Source: Halobacteriales archaeon QH_10_67_22 (GTDB lineage Archaea > Halobacteriota > Halobacteria > Halobacteriales > Haloarculaceae). Taken from it: 54,418 nt of DNA. Both the position numbers and the translations under genes were made by a program. This document shows positions 24,821 to 34,106 of the stretch, in pieces (the stretch's first letter is position 1; the number at the start of each line of letters is the position of its first letter). Where the stretch lies: assembly GCA_003021305.1 (NCBI GenBank), contig PXQN01000038.1:1-54418 (forward strand), read 5' to 3'. The notes beneath the pieces are model-generated. The model was given only the letters and a program-made list of their open reading frames with translations, did not search any database and was not told the origin of the DNA.

Positions 24821-27800
24821 CTACGAGTCGGTCGCGGTCTCGTCGTCACCGTCGTCGGGTTCGGGCGGTTCGGTGGGGAACTCGCTGTCGGCCGATGCCG
24901 GCGGTTCGGTGGGGAGGTCGCCGTCGTCGGCCGCGTCGGTGGCCGCCTCGACGCCCTCGCCGGCGGTCGGGTCGAACAGTCGCGTGTCGCCGGACTTGCC
25001 GGCCTCGGCGGCCGATTCGGGCGTGAAGACGTCAGAAGTGTCGCCCTCGGCGGTCTCGACGTCCTCGCCGGGCGGCGTCCCGGTCCGGATGGCGTTTGCG
25101 GCCTCTTGGACGAGCGCGTCGTCGAGGTCGACCGCGGGGTCGCGCTGGATCCGGCGCAGCCGGTCGGAGGCCTCGGCGGCCGGTTCCACGATGTCGGGCT
25201 GGCGCTGTGCGACGGTGATGATAGCTTTCGCGGCGTGTTCCCGGACCAGTGCGGAGTCGTCGTCCAGGCGTCCGATGATCCGCCGGACGTCGTCCTCGAT
25301 GGCCGCGGGGGAGTCGGCACCCACGGTTCCGAGCGTCACGAGGGCGATCGACCGCATCTGCGGGTCCGAATCGTCGATGGCGATGATCAGGCTGGCGACG
25401 AAGGGCGCGACCGCGTCGGGGAACTCGACGGCGACGTTCGACAGCACCTCCGCGGCGGTGCGCCGGACGCGGACGTTGCCGCCGTCGAGCGCGGCCTGTG
25501 CGGCGGGCAGGGCCTCCCTGGCCGCGTCGGGGTAGTCCCGCGAGAGGTTCGCCAGCGCCGCGAACACCGACTCGCGGGCCGCGCTCTGGGTGTTGCCGGC
25601 CAGGTCGACCAGCGGGCCGATCAGCACCTCGCCCTGGGCGGTGTCGTACTCGGTGATGTCGGCGAGGATGCTCGCGGTGACCTGGCTGACGGTCCGGCCG
25701 ACGACCATCGCGCCGGCGTACTGGCGCGAGATCGACGTCGGGTTGCGCAGGCCGCCGACCATCTCCGGGAGAAACTCCGTCCCGTACTCGGGGAACTCCT
25801 CTAGGATCTCGATGAGCGTACTGGCCGCGACCTCGCTGACCACGCCGGTCGTCCCGAGGTTGAGTACCAGGCCCTTGACGAACGGGCGCCCGTCCGAGGG
25901 GTCGCGTTCGACGACCGCCGCCGCCGCCTCGACGCAGTGTTCGCGTACGGCGTCACTCTCGTGGCTCAGTCCGGCCTCGATGGCGTCCATGACCGACGCC
26001 TCCGTCCCGGTCTGGGGGTCGGCCGCCACGAACGCCGCCAGCAACCGGGCCGCGGGCTCGGCGACGGCGGCGCTGGCCGCCGTGACGTACGCCGCCACCG
26101 TCTCTGCGACGGCAGGATCGGCCGGGTCGTCGCCTTCGAGTCGTTCGAGTGTCGCCAGGACCGTCGCCTCGCCCGACCCCGCGGTCGCCGGGTCGGTCGC
26201 CCGGAGGTGGTCGACCAGCGCCGACCGCACGTTCGCGTCGCCACCGACGGCGCGCACGTACTCCCCGAGGGCCTCGGCGCCGGCCCACCTGACCAAGTCG
26301 TGCTCGTCGCCCAGCAGCGCGATGAGTTCGCCGTCGTCGACCCGGTCGGGGTGGGCCGACAGCGACGAGCGGACGACGTGGGCGGCCATGAACCGCACCA
26401 GCGCCACGTCGTTGCGGAGGTGTTCGCGCACGGCGTCGATGCCCGCCGCGTCGGTGACGGCGTCGTCGCTGGCGACGGCGTAGGCGGCCTTGCCGCGGGG
26501 GAGTTCGCTCGCAAAGCCCGCCCACCACACGAGGTCGGTCAGCAGCGTTCGCTCGTCGTCGGCGGTGACCTGGCCGGCGAGGACCCGCTCTCGCTCGTAC
26601 CAGCAGACGGCGAACGACTCGACGGCGGCGTCTGTCAGCTGCTGGTTGGCCGCCTCGCCGGTGACCGCCGCCTCGACCGCCGACAGCGGGAGTCGGTCGA
26701 ACGGGGCCAGCAACTCGTCGGCCCGACCCGCCCGGTAGCTCGTCTCGACGATACGACAGAACGCCTCGGCCGCGAGCGCCCCCGTCTCGCCCGTCTTCGA
26801 CTCGGTGGCGGTGACGACCCGCTCCATGACGGCGCCGTCGAGCACGCGACTGACCGAGTCGAACCCGCGACCGGCCCGCAACAGGAGTACGATCCCCCGC
26901 AGTCCCGGTCGCACGAACCGCTCGTCGTCCTCGTCGAGTGCCGCCTGGAACATCGCGACGGTCTCGTCCTCCCGGTAGGGGGAGGCCCAGACGGCCGTCG
27001 CGAGGCCGTCGATGGCCGCCGCCCGGAGTCGGTCGCTGCGCGCGTCTGCGTACACGAGCAGGCGGTCGACTTCGGACTCCTCGAGCGCGCCCGGGTCGGC
27101 CTCGACGCGCTCGGTGAAGTCGGTCACGCTCCCCGCTTTCAGGACCGCGAGACCGGCGTTGGCCCCGAACGAAAGCGGCACTGCGACGACCGGGAAGTAC
27201 ACCGCCGCCGCCGGGTCGGCGCCCAGTCCCACGCCCGTGATCGCCCCGAGGAGGGCGAACGGCACGAACGCGACCAGGCCGACACAGAGGCCGAACACGA
27301 CTGCGTCGGCGCCGACGCCGGGCACGCCGTTCGGGAGCGACCGCGTGACCGTACTGGTCAGGCCCCGGACGTCCGCGGCGACGCCGACCGCCACGAGCAC
27401 CGGGAGCAACAACGCCACCTGCAGGACCGCCCCGACGGGGACGAACACGACCGCGGCGACCGCGTACAGCAGGTACGCCACACCGGGAACGACGAGGTTC
27501 GCGGTCGAGGCGCTCCGCTCTGGCGGGTACAGCCCCCGGTAGCCCAGCACCTCGGGTATCGTCCGGTCGCCGTACTTCTCCCTGTTGACGGCGACGTAGG
27601 CCCCGATGACGGCCAGCGGGACGAGGTGGCCGGCGGCGGCGACCACCGGGAACACCGGTCCCAGCACCGGCGAGAGGCCCACCGGCGCCGGCACCCCGAG
27701 GTTCGCCGCTCCCACGGGGCCGATCCACAGTTCGTAGACGGGCCCGAGGACGAACAGACTCGCCCACAGGAGGTACACCGGGATGCGAGCGCCACTCTCC

Positions 27801-28273
27801 CACAGCGCCGCCCGCGCGGCGGCCCGCTCGGAGTCGACGCCACCGAGGAGTCGGACCCGGAACTGTCCGACGGCGTACGAGACCACCGCGAGCGGCACCA
27901 GCACCGTCGCCCAGGCCGACACCAGCGGTATCACCTGGTCGAGGAACACGCCCAGGTTGCTCAGGTCGAACACCGGCACGCCGAGGCTGCTCACGCTCCA
28001 GACCGGCGCGAACAGGGGGAAGACGACCAGCCGCGTCACGACGAGGAGTCCGACCCCGAGCAACGCCGTCTTCTCGAGGAGTCGTCCCGTCAGCGCGGCG
28101 TCGGCCGCGCCGGTCTTGGCCGGGTCGATCCGGCGGCGGTAGTAGAAGTACTTGTAGCCCAGATACGCCAGCGCGAACACCGGGAACACGAACTGCCATT
28201 GCAGGAAAAGCAGTGCCAGACTCACCGGGACCACCGCCACGCCGCTCACGAGCGACCGCAGCTCGAGGATCAT
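24821..28273 (-). CDS. Large membrane-anchored HEAT-repeat protein
   Basis: About 1,150 residues. Residues 1-345 contain eight or more hydrophobic helices (for example VPVSLALLFLQWQFVFPVF and AVVFGLCVGLVAFVPFALLG). Residues ~370-1,060 are HEAT/armadillo-like repeats (SALVREHAAKAIITVAQRQ). The C-terminus is an acidic, Pro-rich tail with repeated EPP motifs (PTEPPAS, PTEPPEP). ATG 28273 is used; a GTG 15 bases upstream (28,288) lies inside the inserted MITE. The architecture suggests a membrane platform that binds soluble partners through the solenoid. Placement after the CIS phospho-module suggests, but does not prove, a link to it. Confidence 0.82.
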   Translation of the reverse strand: MILELRSLVSGVAVVPVSLALLFLQWQFVFPVFALAYLGYKYFYYRRRIDPAKTGAADAALTGRLLEKTALLGVGLLVVTRLVVFPLFAPVWSVSSLGVPVFDLSNLGVFLDQVIPLVSAWATVLVPLAVVSYAVGQFRVRLLGGVDSERAAARAALWESGARIPVYLLWASLFVLGPVYELWIGPVGAANLGVPAPVGLSPVLGPVFPVVAAAGHLVPLAVIGAYVAVNREKYGDRTIPEVLGYRGLYPPERSASTANLVVPGVAYLLYAVAAVVFVPVGAVLQVALLLPVLVAVGVAADVRGLTSTVTRSLPNGVPGVGADAVVFGLCVGLVAFVPFALLGAITGVGLGADPAAAVYFPVVAVPLSFGANAGLAVLKAGSVTDFTERVEADPGALEESEVDRLLVYADARSDRLRAAAIDGLATAVWASPYREDETVAMFQAALDEDDERFVRPGLRGIVLLLRAGRGFDSVSRVLDGAVMERVVTATESKTGETGALAAEAFCRIVETSYRAGRADELLAPFDRLPLSAVEAAVTGEAANQQLTDAAVESFAVCWYERERVLAGQVTADDERTLLTDLVWWAGFASELPRGKAAYAVASDDAVTDAAGIDAVREHLRNDVALVRFMAAHVVRSSLSAHPDRVDDGELIALLGDEHDLVRWAGAEALGEYVRAVGGDANVRSALVDHLRATDPATAGSGEATVLATLERLEGDDPADPAVAETVAAYVTAASAAVAEPAARLLAAFVAADPQTGTEASVMDAIEAGLSHESDAVREHCVEAAAAVVERDPSDGRPFVKGLVLNLGTTGVVSEVAASTLIEILEEFPEYGTEFLPEMVGGLRNPTSISRQYAGAMVVGRTVSQVTASILADITEYDTAQGEVLIGPLVDLAGNTQSAARESVFAALANLSRDYPDAAREALPAAQAALDGGNVRVRRTAAEVLSNVAVEFPDAVAPFVASLIIAIDDSDPQMRSIALVTLGTVGADSPAAIEDDVRRIIGRLDDDSALVREHAAKAIITVAQRQPDIVEPAAEASDRLRRIQRDPAVDLDDALVQEAANAIRTGTPPGEDVETAEGDTSDVFTPESAAEAGKSGDTRLFDPTAGEGVEAATDAADDGDLPTEPPASADSEFPTEPPEPDDGDDETATDS

Positions 28274-28274
28274 G

Positions 28275-28384
28275 ATACTGTCGGACACACGTACGTAAAC
28301 ACACTTGTCGAGTTTCGGCCATCGAGAGACCTATACTGGTCGGAACAGTCACTCGACGGTTGCATCGCTTGTGTCCGACAGTAT
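28275..28384. mobile_element. MITE family A, copy 1
   Basis: A 110-bp element with 15-bp perfect terminal inverted repeats ATACTGTCGGACACA and TGTGTCCGACAGTAT. A TA dinucleotide at each end could be a TA target duplication, as in IS630-type elements. It encodes nothing. It sits directly upstream of the membrane HEAT gene and reaches the base before its ATG. The reverse complement aligns with the copy at 46,733, including an internal CTCGATGG. Confidence 0.75.
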
Positions 28385-28522
28385 GACCTCGCGTCCCGTC
28401 TCGGGCGTCCCGTTCCTCGTCTGTGCCGGCCGAACCTGGTACCCGCTCGTGCCTCTCTTGCTCCCATTTGCGGGAACTGTTTTACTGAGCGTTATATAAA
28501 ATGGGTGGGTGACTCGAACCCG

Positions 28523-29113
28523 CTACCGGTTGCGGCGCTGGTTGGCCGAGACGCTCGGGCGCACTTGCTCGGCGCCCTTGCCCCGGTTGTCGAGGCCGCG
28601 GTTGCGGCGACCGGCGCTCGTCAGGCCCCGGCCCGACCGGTCGGTGTGCTGGTCTTCACAGATCCACGACAGGTCGTCGTCGTTCCGGATAGCGGGGTGG
28701 TTCGGGTCCAGCAGGATGACTTCGAACCACTTCTGACTGCCGTCCTGGCCGACCGGGTAGGAGTTGAGCACGCGCAGGTTCGGGTACACCCGCGTGGCCC
28801 GCTCCTCGGCGACGCGCTGGAGGTTCTTCCGGCGCGTGATGCGGGTGACACCCTGCCGTTTCGACCGGCGACCGGCCGTGAACCGCTGTTTGCGCGCGGC
28901 CCCTTTCCTGATGGCGGCCCGTGCGACCACGACCCCCTGTTTGGCCTTGTAGCCCAGCGACCGTGCCTTGTCCAGGCGAGTCGGCCGCTCGATGCGTTCG
29001 ATGGCACCCTGCTGGCGCCACTCCTGTTTGCGTTGCCACTGCAACTCCGCGAGTTTGCCGTCGTCCGGGTCCTTCCAGGCGTCCCGGATGTGTGAGTAGA
29101 AGCTCTTTGCCAT
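28523..29113 (-). CDS. rpl15e: Ribosomal protein L15e (eL15)
   Basis: A 196-residue protein with the archaeal L15e start MAKSFYSHIRDAWKDPD, the basic segment RPTRLDKARSLGYKAKQGVV, and VYPNLRVLNSYPVGQDG. It is part of the large ribosomal subunit. It is very basic, unlike its acidic neighbours, which is normal for ribosomal proteins. The length and start agree with the family. The gene is monocistronic here with a long leader. Confidence 0.97.
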   Translation of the reverse strand: MAKSFYSHIRDAWKDPDDGKLAELQWQRKQEWRQQGAIERIERPTRLDKARSLGYKAKQGVVVARAAIRKGAARKQRFTAGRRSKRQGVTRITRRKNLQRVAEERATRVYPNLRVLNSYPVGQDGSQKWFEVILLDPNHPAIRNDDDLSWICEDQHTDRSGRGLTSAGRRNRGLDNRGKGAEQVRPSVSANQRRNR

Positions 29114-29267
29114 GGTTCACCTCGGGCGTTGCGTGGTTCAAGTCGCGGTTCGACGGCGGTGCCGTCTTCCCCGGGGGCGATGCCCGCTCGACTCACATCC
29201 CGACCTGCACAGGCAGGTGCCCGCTGGTGCCCGGCCCCAGCGAGTTGTGCCTGGATACTGTGTTCGC

Positions 29268-29279
29268 GTCTAAAAGGTC
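29268..29279 (-). promoter_or_regulatory. Probable L15e promoter
   Basis: On the minus strand CCTTTTAGAC (29,268-29,278) is a TATA-like box ~155 bases before the L15e ATG. It implies a long untranslated leader for a ribosomal gene. The leader contains a GC-rich stem around CCCCGGGGG near 29,168, which could be regulatory. No other gene lies in 29,114-29,286. Confidence 0.4.
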
Positions 29280-29286
29280 TTCGAAG

Positions 29287-30537
29287 TCACTGCCCGGCGA
29301 GCTCGTCGTCGATCCGGGCCAGCGCGGCCTCGCCGTTGGCGACGAGCACCTGCACGAGTCGCACGTCGGTCTCCGCGAAGTCGTCGGGCACCGTCGAGGC
29401 GGCGACGAACAGCCCTAGCCCCTCGATGGGGACGTGGAACTCGCTCCTGACCGGGGTGTCGTCGTTGTACACCTCCTCGTTGTCGGTCAGGTCGTCGTAG
29501 GTCCTGGTCCGGTCGGTGTCGACAGCCTCCCACATGAGCCCGTCGCCGCGTTCGATCGTCGGCACCCCGCCGAACACCTCCTCGACGCGGTCGGTCGCGG
29601 TCTCCGGGACCAGCAGGTCCCCCTCCAGGCGGTAGACCGCGTGCAGCGAGATGTTGAGGATCTCCTCGGCGGCCCGACTCAGCGTCGCCACGACCTCGGC
29701 GACCGTCGTCGCGGTCATCAGCTCCCGGCTTGCCTCGTGGAGCGCGTCGAGTCGCTGTTCGCGTCGCCGCCGGTCGGTCACGTCACGGACCGCACCGACG
29801 ATGCGCACGAGCCGTCCGTCGTCGTACCGGTTACAGCGGTCCTCGGAGACGTGTCGGTACCCGCCGTCGTCGTGGCTGACGCGGTACTCGAGGTGGAGCT
29901 CCTCGACTTCCGCCTCGATAGCCTCGGTCAGCCGTGCCCGGACGCCCTCCCGGTCGTCCGGGTGGACCTGTTCGAACCACCACTCCGTGTCCGGCCGCTC
30001 CGGTGGCTCGACGCCGAAGTATTCGGCAAAGCCCGACAGGAACGTGACCCGGTCGTCCTCGTCCTCCCACTCGTAGATGATGTCGGACCCGACCCGTGCC
30101 ACCAGCTCGTAGCGCTCCCTGACGCGTTCTATCTCCCGCTCGGTCCGGTACTGGGCGGCGTAGTTGCGGATCCTGTTTGCCAGGACCTGGTACTGTTCGG
30201 TCCCCGCCTCTTTCTGGAGGTAGTCGCTGACCCCGGCGGAGATCGCCTCGCTGGCGACCGCTTCGTCGCCGCGCCCGGTAAAGAGGATGAACGGGACCTC
30301 CAGCCCCCGGTCGCGGACGGCCGTCAGAAACTCCAGTCCGTCCATCCCCGACATGTCGTAGTCGCTGACGATGCAGTCGATCCCCCCCTCTTCCAGTCTT
30401 GCCAGCCCCTCGCTGGCGTTCTCGGCCGTCTCGACCGACAGCCCCTCGCGCCCCAGAAACGCTTTCGTCACGTCGAGCAGGTCCGACTCGTCGTCGACGT
30501 GGAGGACCGTGTTATCCGGCACCATCCAACTCGTCAT
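29287..30537 (-). CDS. Response-regulator receiver / PAS / GAF signalling protein
   Basis: About 416 residues from ATG 30537. The receiver domain (1-125) has the acidic pair Asp15-Asp16, phosphoacceptor Asp59 in SDYDMSG, a TGRG threonine and the Lys of DYLQKEAG. A PAS domain (~140-265, WWFEQVHPDDREG) and a GAF-like domain (~275-410, PTIERGDGLMWEAVD) follow. There is no histidine kinase or DNA-binding domain, so it is probably a signalling relay of the haloarchaeal type. A further upstream start at 30,576 would lie within the palindromic element, so a downstream Met is preferred. Confidence 0.85.
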   Translation of the reverse strand: MTSWMVPDNTVLHVDDESDLLDVTKAFLGREGLSVETAENASEGLARLEEGGIDCIVSDYDMSGMDGLEFLTAVRDRGLEVPFILFTGRGDEAVASEAISAGVSDYLQKEAGTEQYQVLANRIRNYAAQYRTEREIERVRERYELVARVGSDIIYEWEDEDDRVTFLSGFAEYFGVEPPERPDTEWWFEQVHPDDREGVRARLTEAIEAEVEELHLEYRVSHDDGGYRHVSEDRCNRYDDGRLVRIVGAVRDVTDRRRREQRLDALHEASRELMTATTVAEVVATLSRAAEEILNISLHAVYRLEGDLLVPETATDRVEEVFGGVPTIERGDGLMWEAVDTDRTRTYDDLTDNEEVYNDDTPVRSEFHVPIEGLGLFVAASTVPDDFAETDVRLVQVLVANGEAALARIDDELAGQ

Positions 30538-30574
30538 CTTGGTTTCGAAAGTAGACACATTAGTGTTGCCCCTC

Positions 30575-30656
30575 ATAGTGATTATTGTAGCGATTTACCG
30601 GTACGACCGCACGATTGCGTGCGGTCGATCCGGAACAGACCGACAATAATCACTAT
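30575..30656. repeat. 82-bp nested palindromic element
   Basis: Outer perfect 14-bp inverted repeat ATAGTGATTATTGT / ACAATAATCACTAT encloses a second perfect 10-bp stem CGACCGCACG-ATTG-CGTGCGGTCG at 30,604-30,627. It is A/T-rich at the ends in GC-rich DNA. It may be a small MITE or a regulatory palindrome; its AATAATC end lies ~45 bases before the response-regulator gene and could act as its TATA box. The remaining intergenic DNA (30,657-30,777) shows nothing. Confidence 0.65.
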
Positions 30657-30777
30657 CAGGGCCTGTCCATCCCTCGACTGGTGAAAAATCGCGGCTCCTC
30701 GCGTTTCGACCGCTCGGTTCGCGCGACGCGGCGTCGGTTCGCCTCGGAGTCACGAACCCGGCCGGCGACGGTGGCCG

Positions 30778-32115
30778 TCAGTCCGACTCCCCGACCAGAT
30801 GACCGGGAGCCCACTCCCCCTCGAACGACTCGTGGAGAAACGGCTTCGCGTCCTCGCCAGCGTAGGTGGCGACGAGGTGGCCGTCGCCCTGCAGGTGGTA
30901 CTTGTAGGTGGTGAGTCCGGCCAGGCCAACGGGGCCGCGGGCGTGGGTCTTGCCGGTGCTGATGCCGACCTCGGCCCCCAGGCCGTAGCGGTAGCCGTCG
31001 GCAAAGCGCGTCGAGGCGTTGTGGAAGACGCTCGAGGAGTCGACGCCGCGCATGAACGTCGCCGCGCGGTCGCTGTCCTCGGTGACGATAGACTCGGTGT
31101 GTTTCGAACCGTGGGTGTTGACGTGGTCGACGGCCGCCGACAGCGAGTCGACCACTCTGATGGCGAGTTCGAGGTCGCCGTACTCGGTGTCCCAGTCGTC
31201 GTCGGTCGCCGGGTCGACGTCCACTATCTCGCGGGCGGCGGCGTCGCCCCGCAGTTCGACCCCCGCCTCGCGGTAGCGTTCGACCATCCCGGGCAAAAAC
31301 TCCTCGGCGACGCGCTCGTCGACCAGCAGCGTCTCGACGGCGTTACACACCGCGGGGTACTGCACCTTCGCGTCGTAGGCGACGTCCTCGGCCATCGAGA
31401 GGTCGGCGTCGCGGTCGACGAAGACGTGACACACCCCCTCGGTGTGGCCGAGCACCGGGATGCTCGTGTTGTCCTGGATGTAGCTGACGAACGCCGAACT
31501 CCCGCGGGGCATCAGGAGGTCGACGGCGTCGTCCATCTCCAGCAGCGTGTTCACGTCCTCACGGGCCTCTATCAGCTGGGCCCAGCCGTCGGGAACGTCG
31601 GCCGTCGCCTCCGCGATGACCTCGTAGAGGGCGCGGTTGGAGTGGCTCGCCTCGCTGCCACCCTTCAAAATCGCCGCGTTGCCGGACTTGAGGCTGAGCG
31701 CCGCGATCTGGACGAGCGCGTCCGGGCGGGACTCGAAGACGGTCGCGATGACGCCGATGGGGACGCTCACCCGGTAGAGCTCCAGTCCGTCGTCCAGGCG
31801 GCGAGCGGAGAGCGTCTCGCCCAGTGGGTCGTCCCGGTCTGCGACGCTACGGACCATCTCCGCGATGTCGGCCAGTTTCGACTCGGAGAGTTCCAGCCGG
31901 TCGACCAGCGCCCGGGTGTACTCGCCCTGTTCGAGCAGTCTCTCGGCCTCCGTGACGTCTCTCTCGTTGGCCGCGAGGATCGCCTCGGCCTCGCGCTCGA
32001 TAGCGTCGGCGACGTCGTGTAGCGCCCCGCTACGGGCCTCGTCGGAGAGATTCGCCAGCGACAGCGCGGCGTCCTGTGCCTCCGCGACTTTCTGCTCGGT
32101 GGTTCGGTCAGTCAT
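30778..32115 (-). CDS. proA: Glutamate-5-semialdehyde dehydrogenase (gamma-glutamyl phosphate reductase)
   Basis: A 445-residue ProA. It reduces gamma-glutamyl phosphate to glutamate semialdehyde with NADPH, the second step of proline synthesis. Family marks are [30 protein letters not shown] and the active-site Cys in [14 protein letters not shown]. The start at 32,115 overlaps the proB stop (ATGACTGA), so proC-proB-proA form one operon in pathway-reverse order. The length is normal. An earlier in-frame Met at 32,166 would add 17 unlike residues. Confidence 0.97.
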   Translation of the reverse strand: MTDRTTEQKVAEAQDAALSLANLSDEARSGALHDVADAIEREAEAILAANERDVTEAERLLEQGEYTRALVDRLELSESKLADIAEMVRSVADRDDPLGETLSARRLDDGLELYRVSVPIGVIATVFESRPDALVQIAALSLKSGNAAILKGGSEASHSNRALYEVIAEATADVPDGWAQLIEAREDVNTLLEMDDAVDLLMPRGSSAFVSYIQDNTSIPVLGHTEGVCHVFVDRDADLSMAEDVAYDAKVQYPAVCNAVETLLVDERVAEEFLPGMVERYREAGVELRGDAAAREIVDVDPATDDDWDTEYGDLELAIRVVDSLSAAVDHVNTHGSKHTESIVTEDSDRAATFMRGVDSSSVFHNASTRFADGYRYGLGAEVGISTGKTHARGPVGLAGLTTYKYHLQGDGHLVATYAGEDAKPFLHESFEGEWAPGHLVGESD

Positions 32116-32941
32116 CGATGACCCCGTTGGTGGGAACGAATAGCGACCCCACCGATTTGCCAGCATCGATCTTCGCCAGCACGTCGGGTTCGGTCGAGCC
32201 CGCGATGACCGCCGGGATGCCGTGCTCGCTGGCCGCGCGGGCGCCCTCGACTTTCGTCCGGATGCCGCCGAACTCGTCGTCGGAGCTGTCCTCGACGATG
32301 GTCTGTACCTCGTCGTAGTTTCGCCCGACCGCCTCGATGCGCTCGGCGTCGGGGTCGTGTTTGGGGTTGCCGGTGTAGACGCCGCCGACGTCGGTCAGCG
32401 TCACCAGGAGGTCCACGTCGACGCCGATGGCCACCGACGACGACAGCATGTCGTTGTCGCCGATGCGGATCTCCTCGGTCGCCACCGCGTCGTTCTCGTT
32501 GATGATCGGGACGACCCCCCAGTCCAGTAGCGTCTCGATGGTGTTCCTGAAGTTGGTGAACCGCTCGGGGTTGTTGAGGTCGTGGTCGGTCAGCAGTATC
32601 TGGGCGACCGTCCGGCCGTAGCGCCCGAAACTCTCCGTGTAGGCGTACATTAAGTGGCTCTGGCCGACCGTCGACAGCGCCTGTGCCTCCTCGACGGTCT
32701 CGTCGGGGTAGTCGACCCGGCCCTTGCCCGCGCCGATAGCGCCCGAGGAGACGAGGATGACCTGCTTGCCCCCCGCCAGCAGCGACTCGACGTCGTCGAC
32801 GAGCTTGTCGACTTTCGCTCCATCGAGGTTCGACTCCGCATCGGTCAGGGAGTTCGTCCCGGCCTTGACGACCACCCGCTGTGCGTCGGCCGCCAGCTGG
32901 CGGGTCCGTTCGACCACCTCGGCCGCGACGGCCTCACTCAT
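32108..32941 (-). CDS. proB: Glutamate 5-kinase
   Basis: A 277-residue amino-acid-kinase-fold protein that phosphorylates glutamate with ATP. Motifs are [23 protein letters not shown] and NENDAV, then the C-terminal GTGG-less variant [20 protein letters not shown]. There is no PUA domain, so this is the short archaeal form. The start overlaps the proC stop (ATGAGTGA) and the stop overlaps the proA start. Feedback control by proline is known for the family; nothing in this sequence settles it. Confidence 0.96.
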   Translation of the reverse strand: MSEAVAAEVVERTRQLAADAQRVVVKAGTNSLTDAESNLDGAKVDKLVDDVESLLAGGKQVILVSSGAIGAGKGRVDYPDETVEEAQALSTVGQSHLMYAYTESFGRYGRTVAQILLTDHDLNNPERFTNFRNTIETLLDWGVVPIINENDAVATEEIRIGDNDMLSSSVAIGVDVDLLVTLTDVGGVYTGNPKHDPDAERIEAVGRNYDEVQTIVEDSSDDEFGGIRTKVEGARAASEHGIPAVIAGSTEPDVLAKIDAGKSVGSLFVPTNGVIDD

Positions 32942-33710
32942 CGTCGACTTCCGTGGCCAGTTCCCGCGACCGCTCGGCCGCCGCGCCCAGCGTGTCGTCG
33001 ACCACCGAGGAGACGTCACTGTCCCAGAGCACCTCCATGCCCTCGATGGTGGTGCCACCCTCCGAGCAGACCGCCTCGACCAGCTCGTCGGGGCTCTCCT
33101 CGGACTGCAACACCGTCTCGCCGGCCCCCTTGACCGTCTGGGCGACGAGCGTCTCCGCGGCCGCCGGGTCGAGTCCCTCGGCGACGGCCGCCTGCTTCAT
33201 ACACTGGAGGAAGTACGTGACGAAGGCCGGGCCGCTCCCGTTCAGCGCCGTCGCCACGTCCATCAGGTCCTCGTCGATCACGACGAACGTGCCCAGGTCG
33301 TCGAGGATCGCGGCCACGTCCTCGTCGGGTTCGTCCCACGTGACGGCCGCGGCCATGTTCCCCGTCTCGGCGGCGAGATTGGGCATGATCCGGACGACCG
33401 TCGCGTCGGTCCGGGCCTGCACGAACGCCCGCGGGACGCCCGCGGCGACGGTGACCAGCGTCCGGTCGGCCGGCAGGTCCAGTTCCGCGAGGACCGTCCC
33501 GACGACCTCGGGTTTGACCGCGAGGAAGACCACGTCGGCCTCGGCCGTGCCCTCGAGGCCGGTCGTCGTCTCCGCACAGTACTGTTCGACCGCCGCGAGG
33601 GCGTCCGTGTCGGGGTCAGACGCCGTCACCGTGTGGGTACCGGTCCGGGCGAGTCCCCGTGCGAGGGCACTCCCCATGTGACCGCACCCGATGATACTGA
33701 CCGATGTCAT
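32934..33710 (-). CDS. proC: Pyrroline-5-carboxylate reductase
   Basis: A 258-residue protein that carries out the last step of proline synthesis, NAD(P)H-dependent reduction of pyrroline-5-carboxylate. The Rossmann start [30 protein letters not shown] and the C-terminal signature ([13 protein letters not shown]) are clear. It is the first gene of the proCBA operon, with its own promoter upstream. Its length is typical. Confidence 0.97.
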   Translation of the reverse strand: MTSVSIIGCGHMGSALARGLARTGTHTVTASDPDTDALAAVEQYCAETTTGLEGTAEADVVFLAVKPEVVGTVLAELDLPADRTLVTVAAGVPRAFVQARTDATVVRIMPNLAAETGNMAAAVTWDEPDEDVAAILDDLGTFVVIDEDLMDVATALNGSGPAFVTYFLQCMKQAAVAEGLDPAAAETLVAQTVKGAGETVLQSEESPDELVEAVCSEGGTTIEGMEVLWDSDVSSVVDDTLGAAAERSRELATEVDDE

Positions 33711-33737
33711 CTGTTACTACTCCCTTGGTCACGAGCG

Positions 33738-33752
33738 CGGTATACATACTGT
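33738..33752 (-). promoter_or_regulatory. proCBA promoter
   Basis: The minus strand reads AGTATGTATACC at ~33,740-33,751, a good archaeal TATA box centred ~35 bases before the proC ATG. It predicts an almost leaderless transcript, common for haloarchaeal biosynthetic operons. Confidence 0.6.
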
Positions 33753-34106
33753 GGATTCCGGCCGTCGGTTCGCTCTCGCTGACGATTCCCGCCGACATCA
33801 CGCCGACCGCTCGCTTCGCCGGTACTCAGCCCCCGCGATCTCGGCCCGCTCGGACCGCGAACGAACTGATACCCGAGACCGGTCGATATCGACACTTTCG
33901 ACGGCTGTCTCTGGCGTTCTGTCGGAGCGGCGGTGGTCCGGCCCCTAGGGGAATTTGATATAGCGACGTATGGTTTACAAGCGGTGCGAGGCGAATGCCA
34001 CGGGGCTTGACCCCGAGGCACTTCACCACTGTCGTGACGAGCGTCGCGCTCCCGGCACACGGCGGCACATCGAGGGGGACGGCCGGCAAAAGCGGGTTTT
34101 CGCCGG
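33753..34106 (+). other. Intergenic region with IS200/IS605-like left-end hairpin
   Basis: This 354-base gap between the proC promoter and the RIO2 stop has no convincing gene. An A/T patch (GAATTTGATATAGCG near 33,952) is followed by GTGCGAGGCGAATG and a GC hairpin, GCCACGGGG-CTTGA-CCCCGAGGC at 33,997-34,019, then CTTCACC. The layout resembles left ends of haloarchaeal IS200/IS605-type elements as I remember them. No transposase follows, so it would be a solo remnant. Confidence 0.35.

Noticed and set aside
28383-28499. Small hydrophobic ORF (38 codons) starting at the MITE end
   Set aside because: It has a plausible hydrophobic end but starts inside the MITE border, lacks a promoter and is antisense to nothing known. 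Conservation is needed to support it.
25937-29095. Plus-strand open frame of 1,052 codons
   Set aside because: It runs opposite the membrane HEAT gene, through the MITE and L15e. These are recognised genes, so the long frame is a GC artefact.
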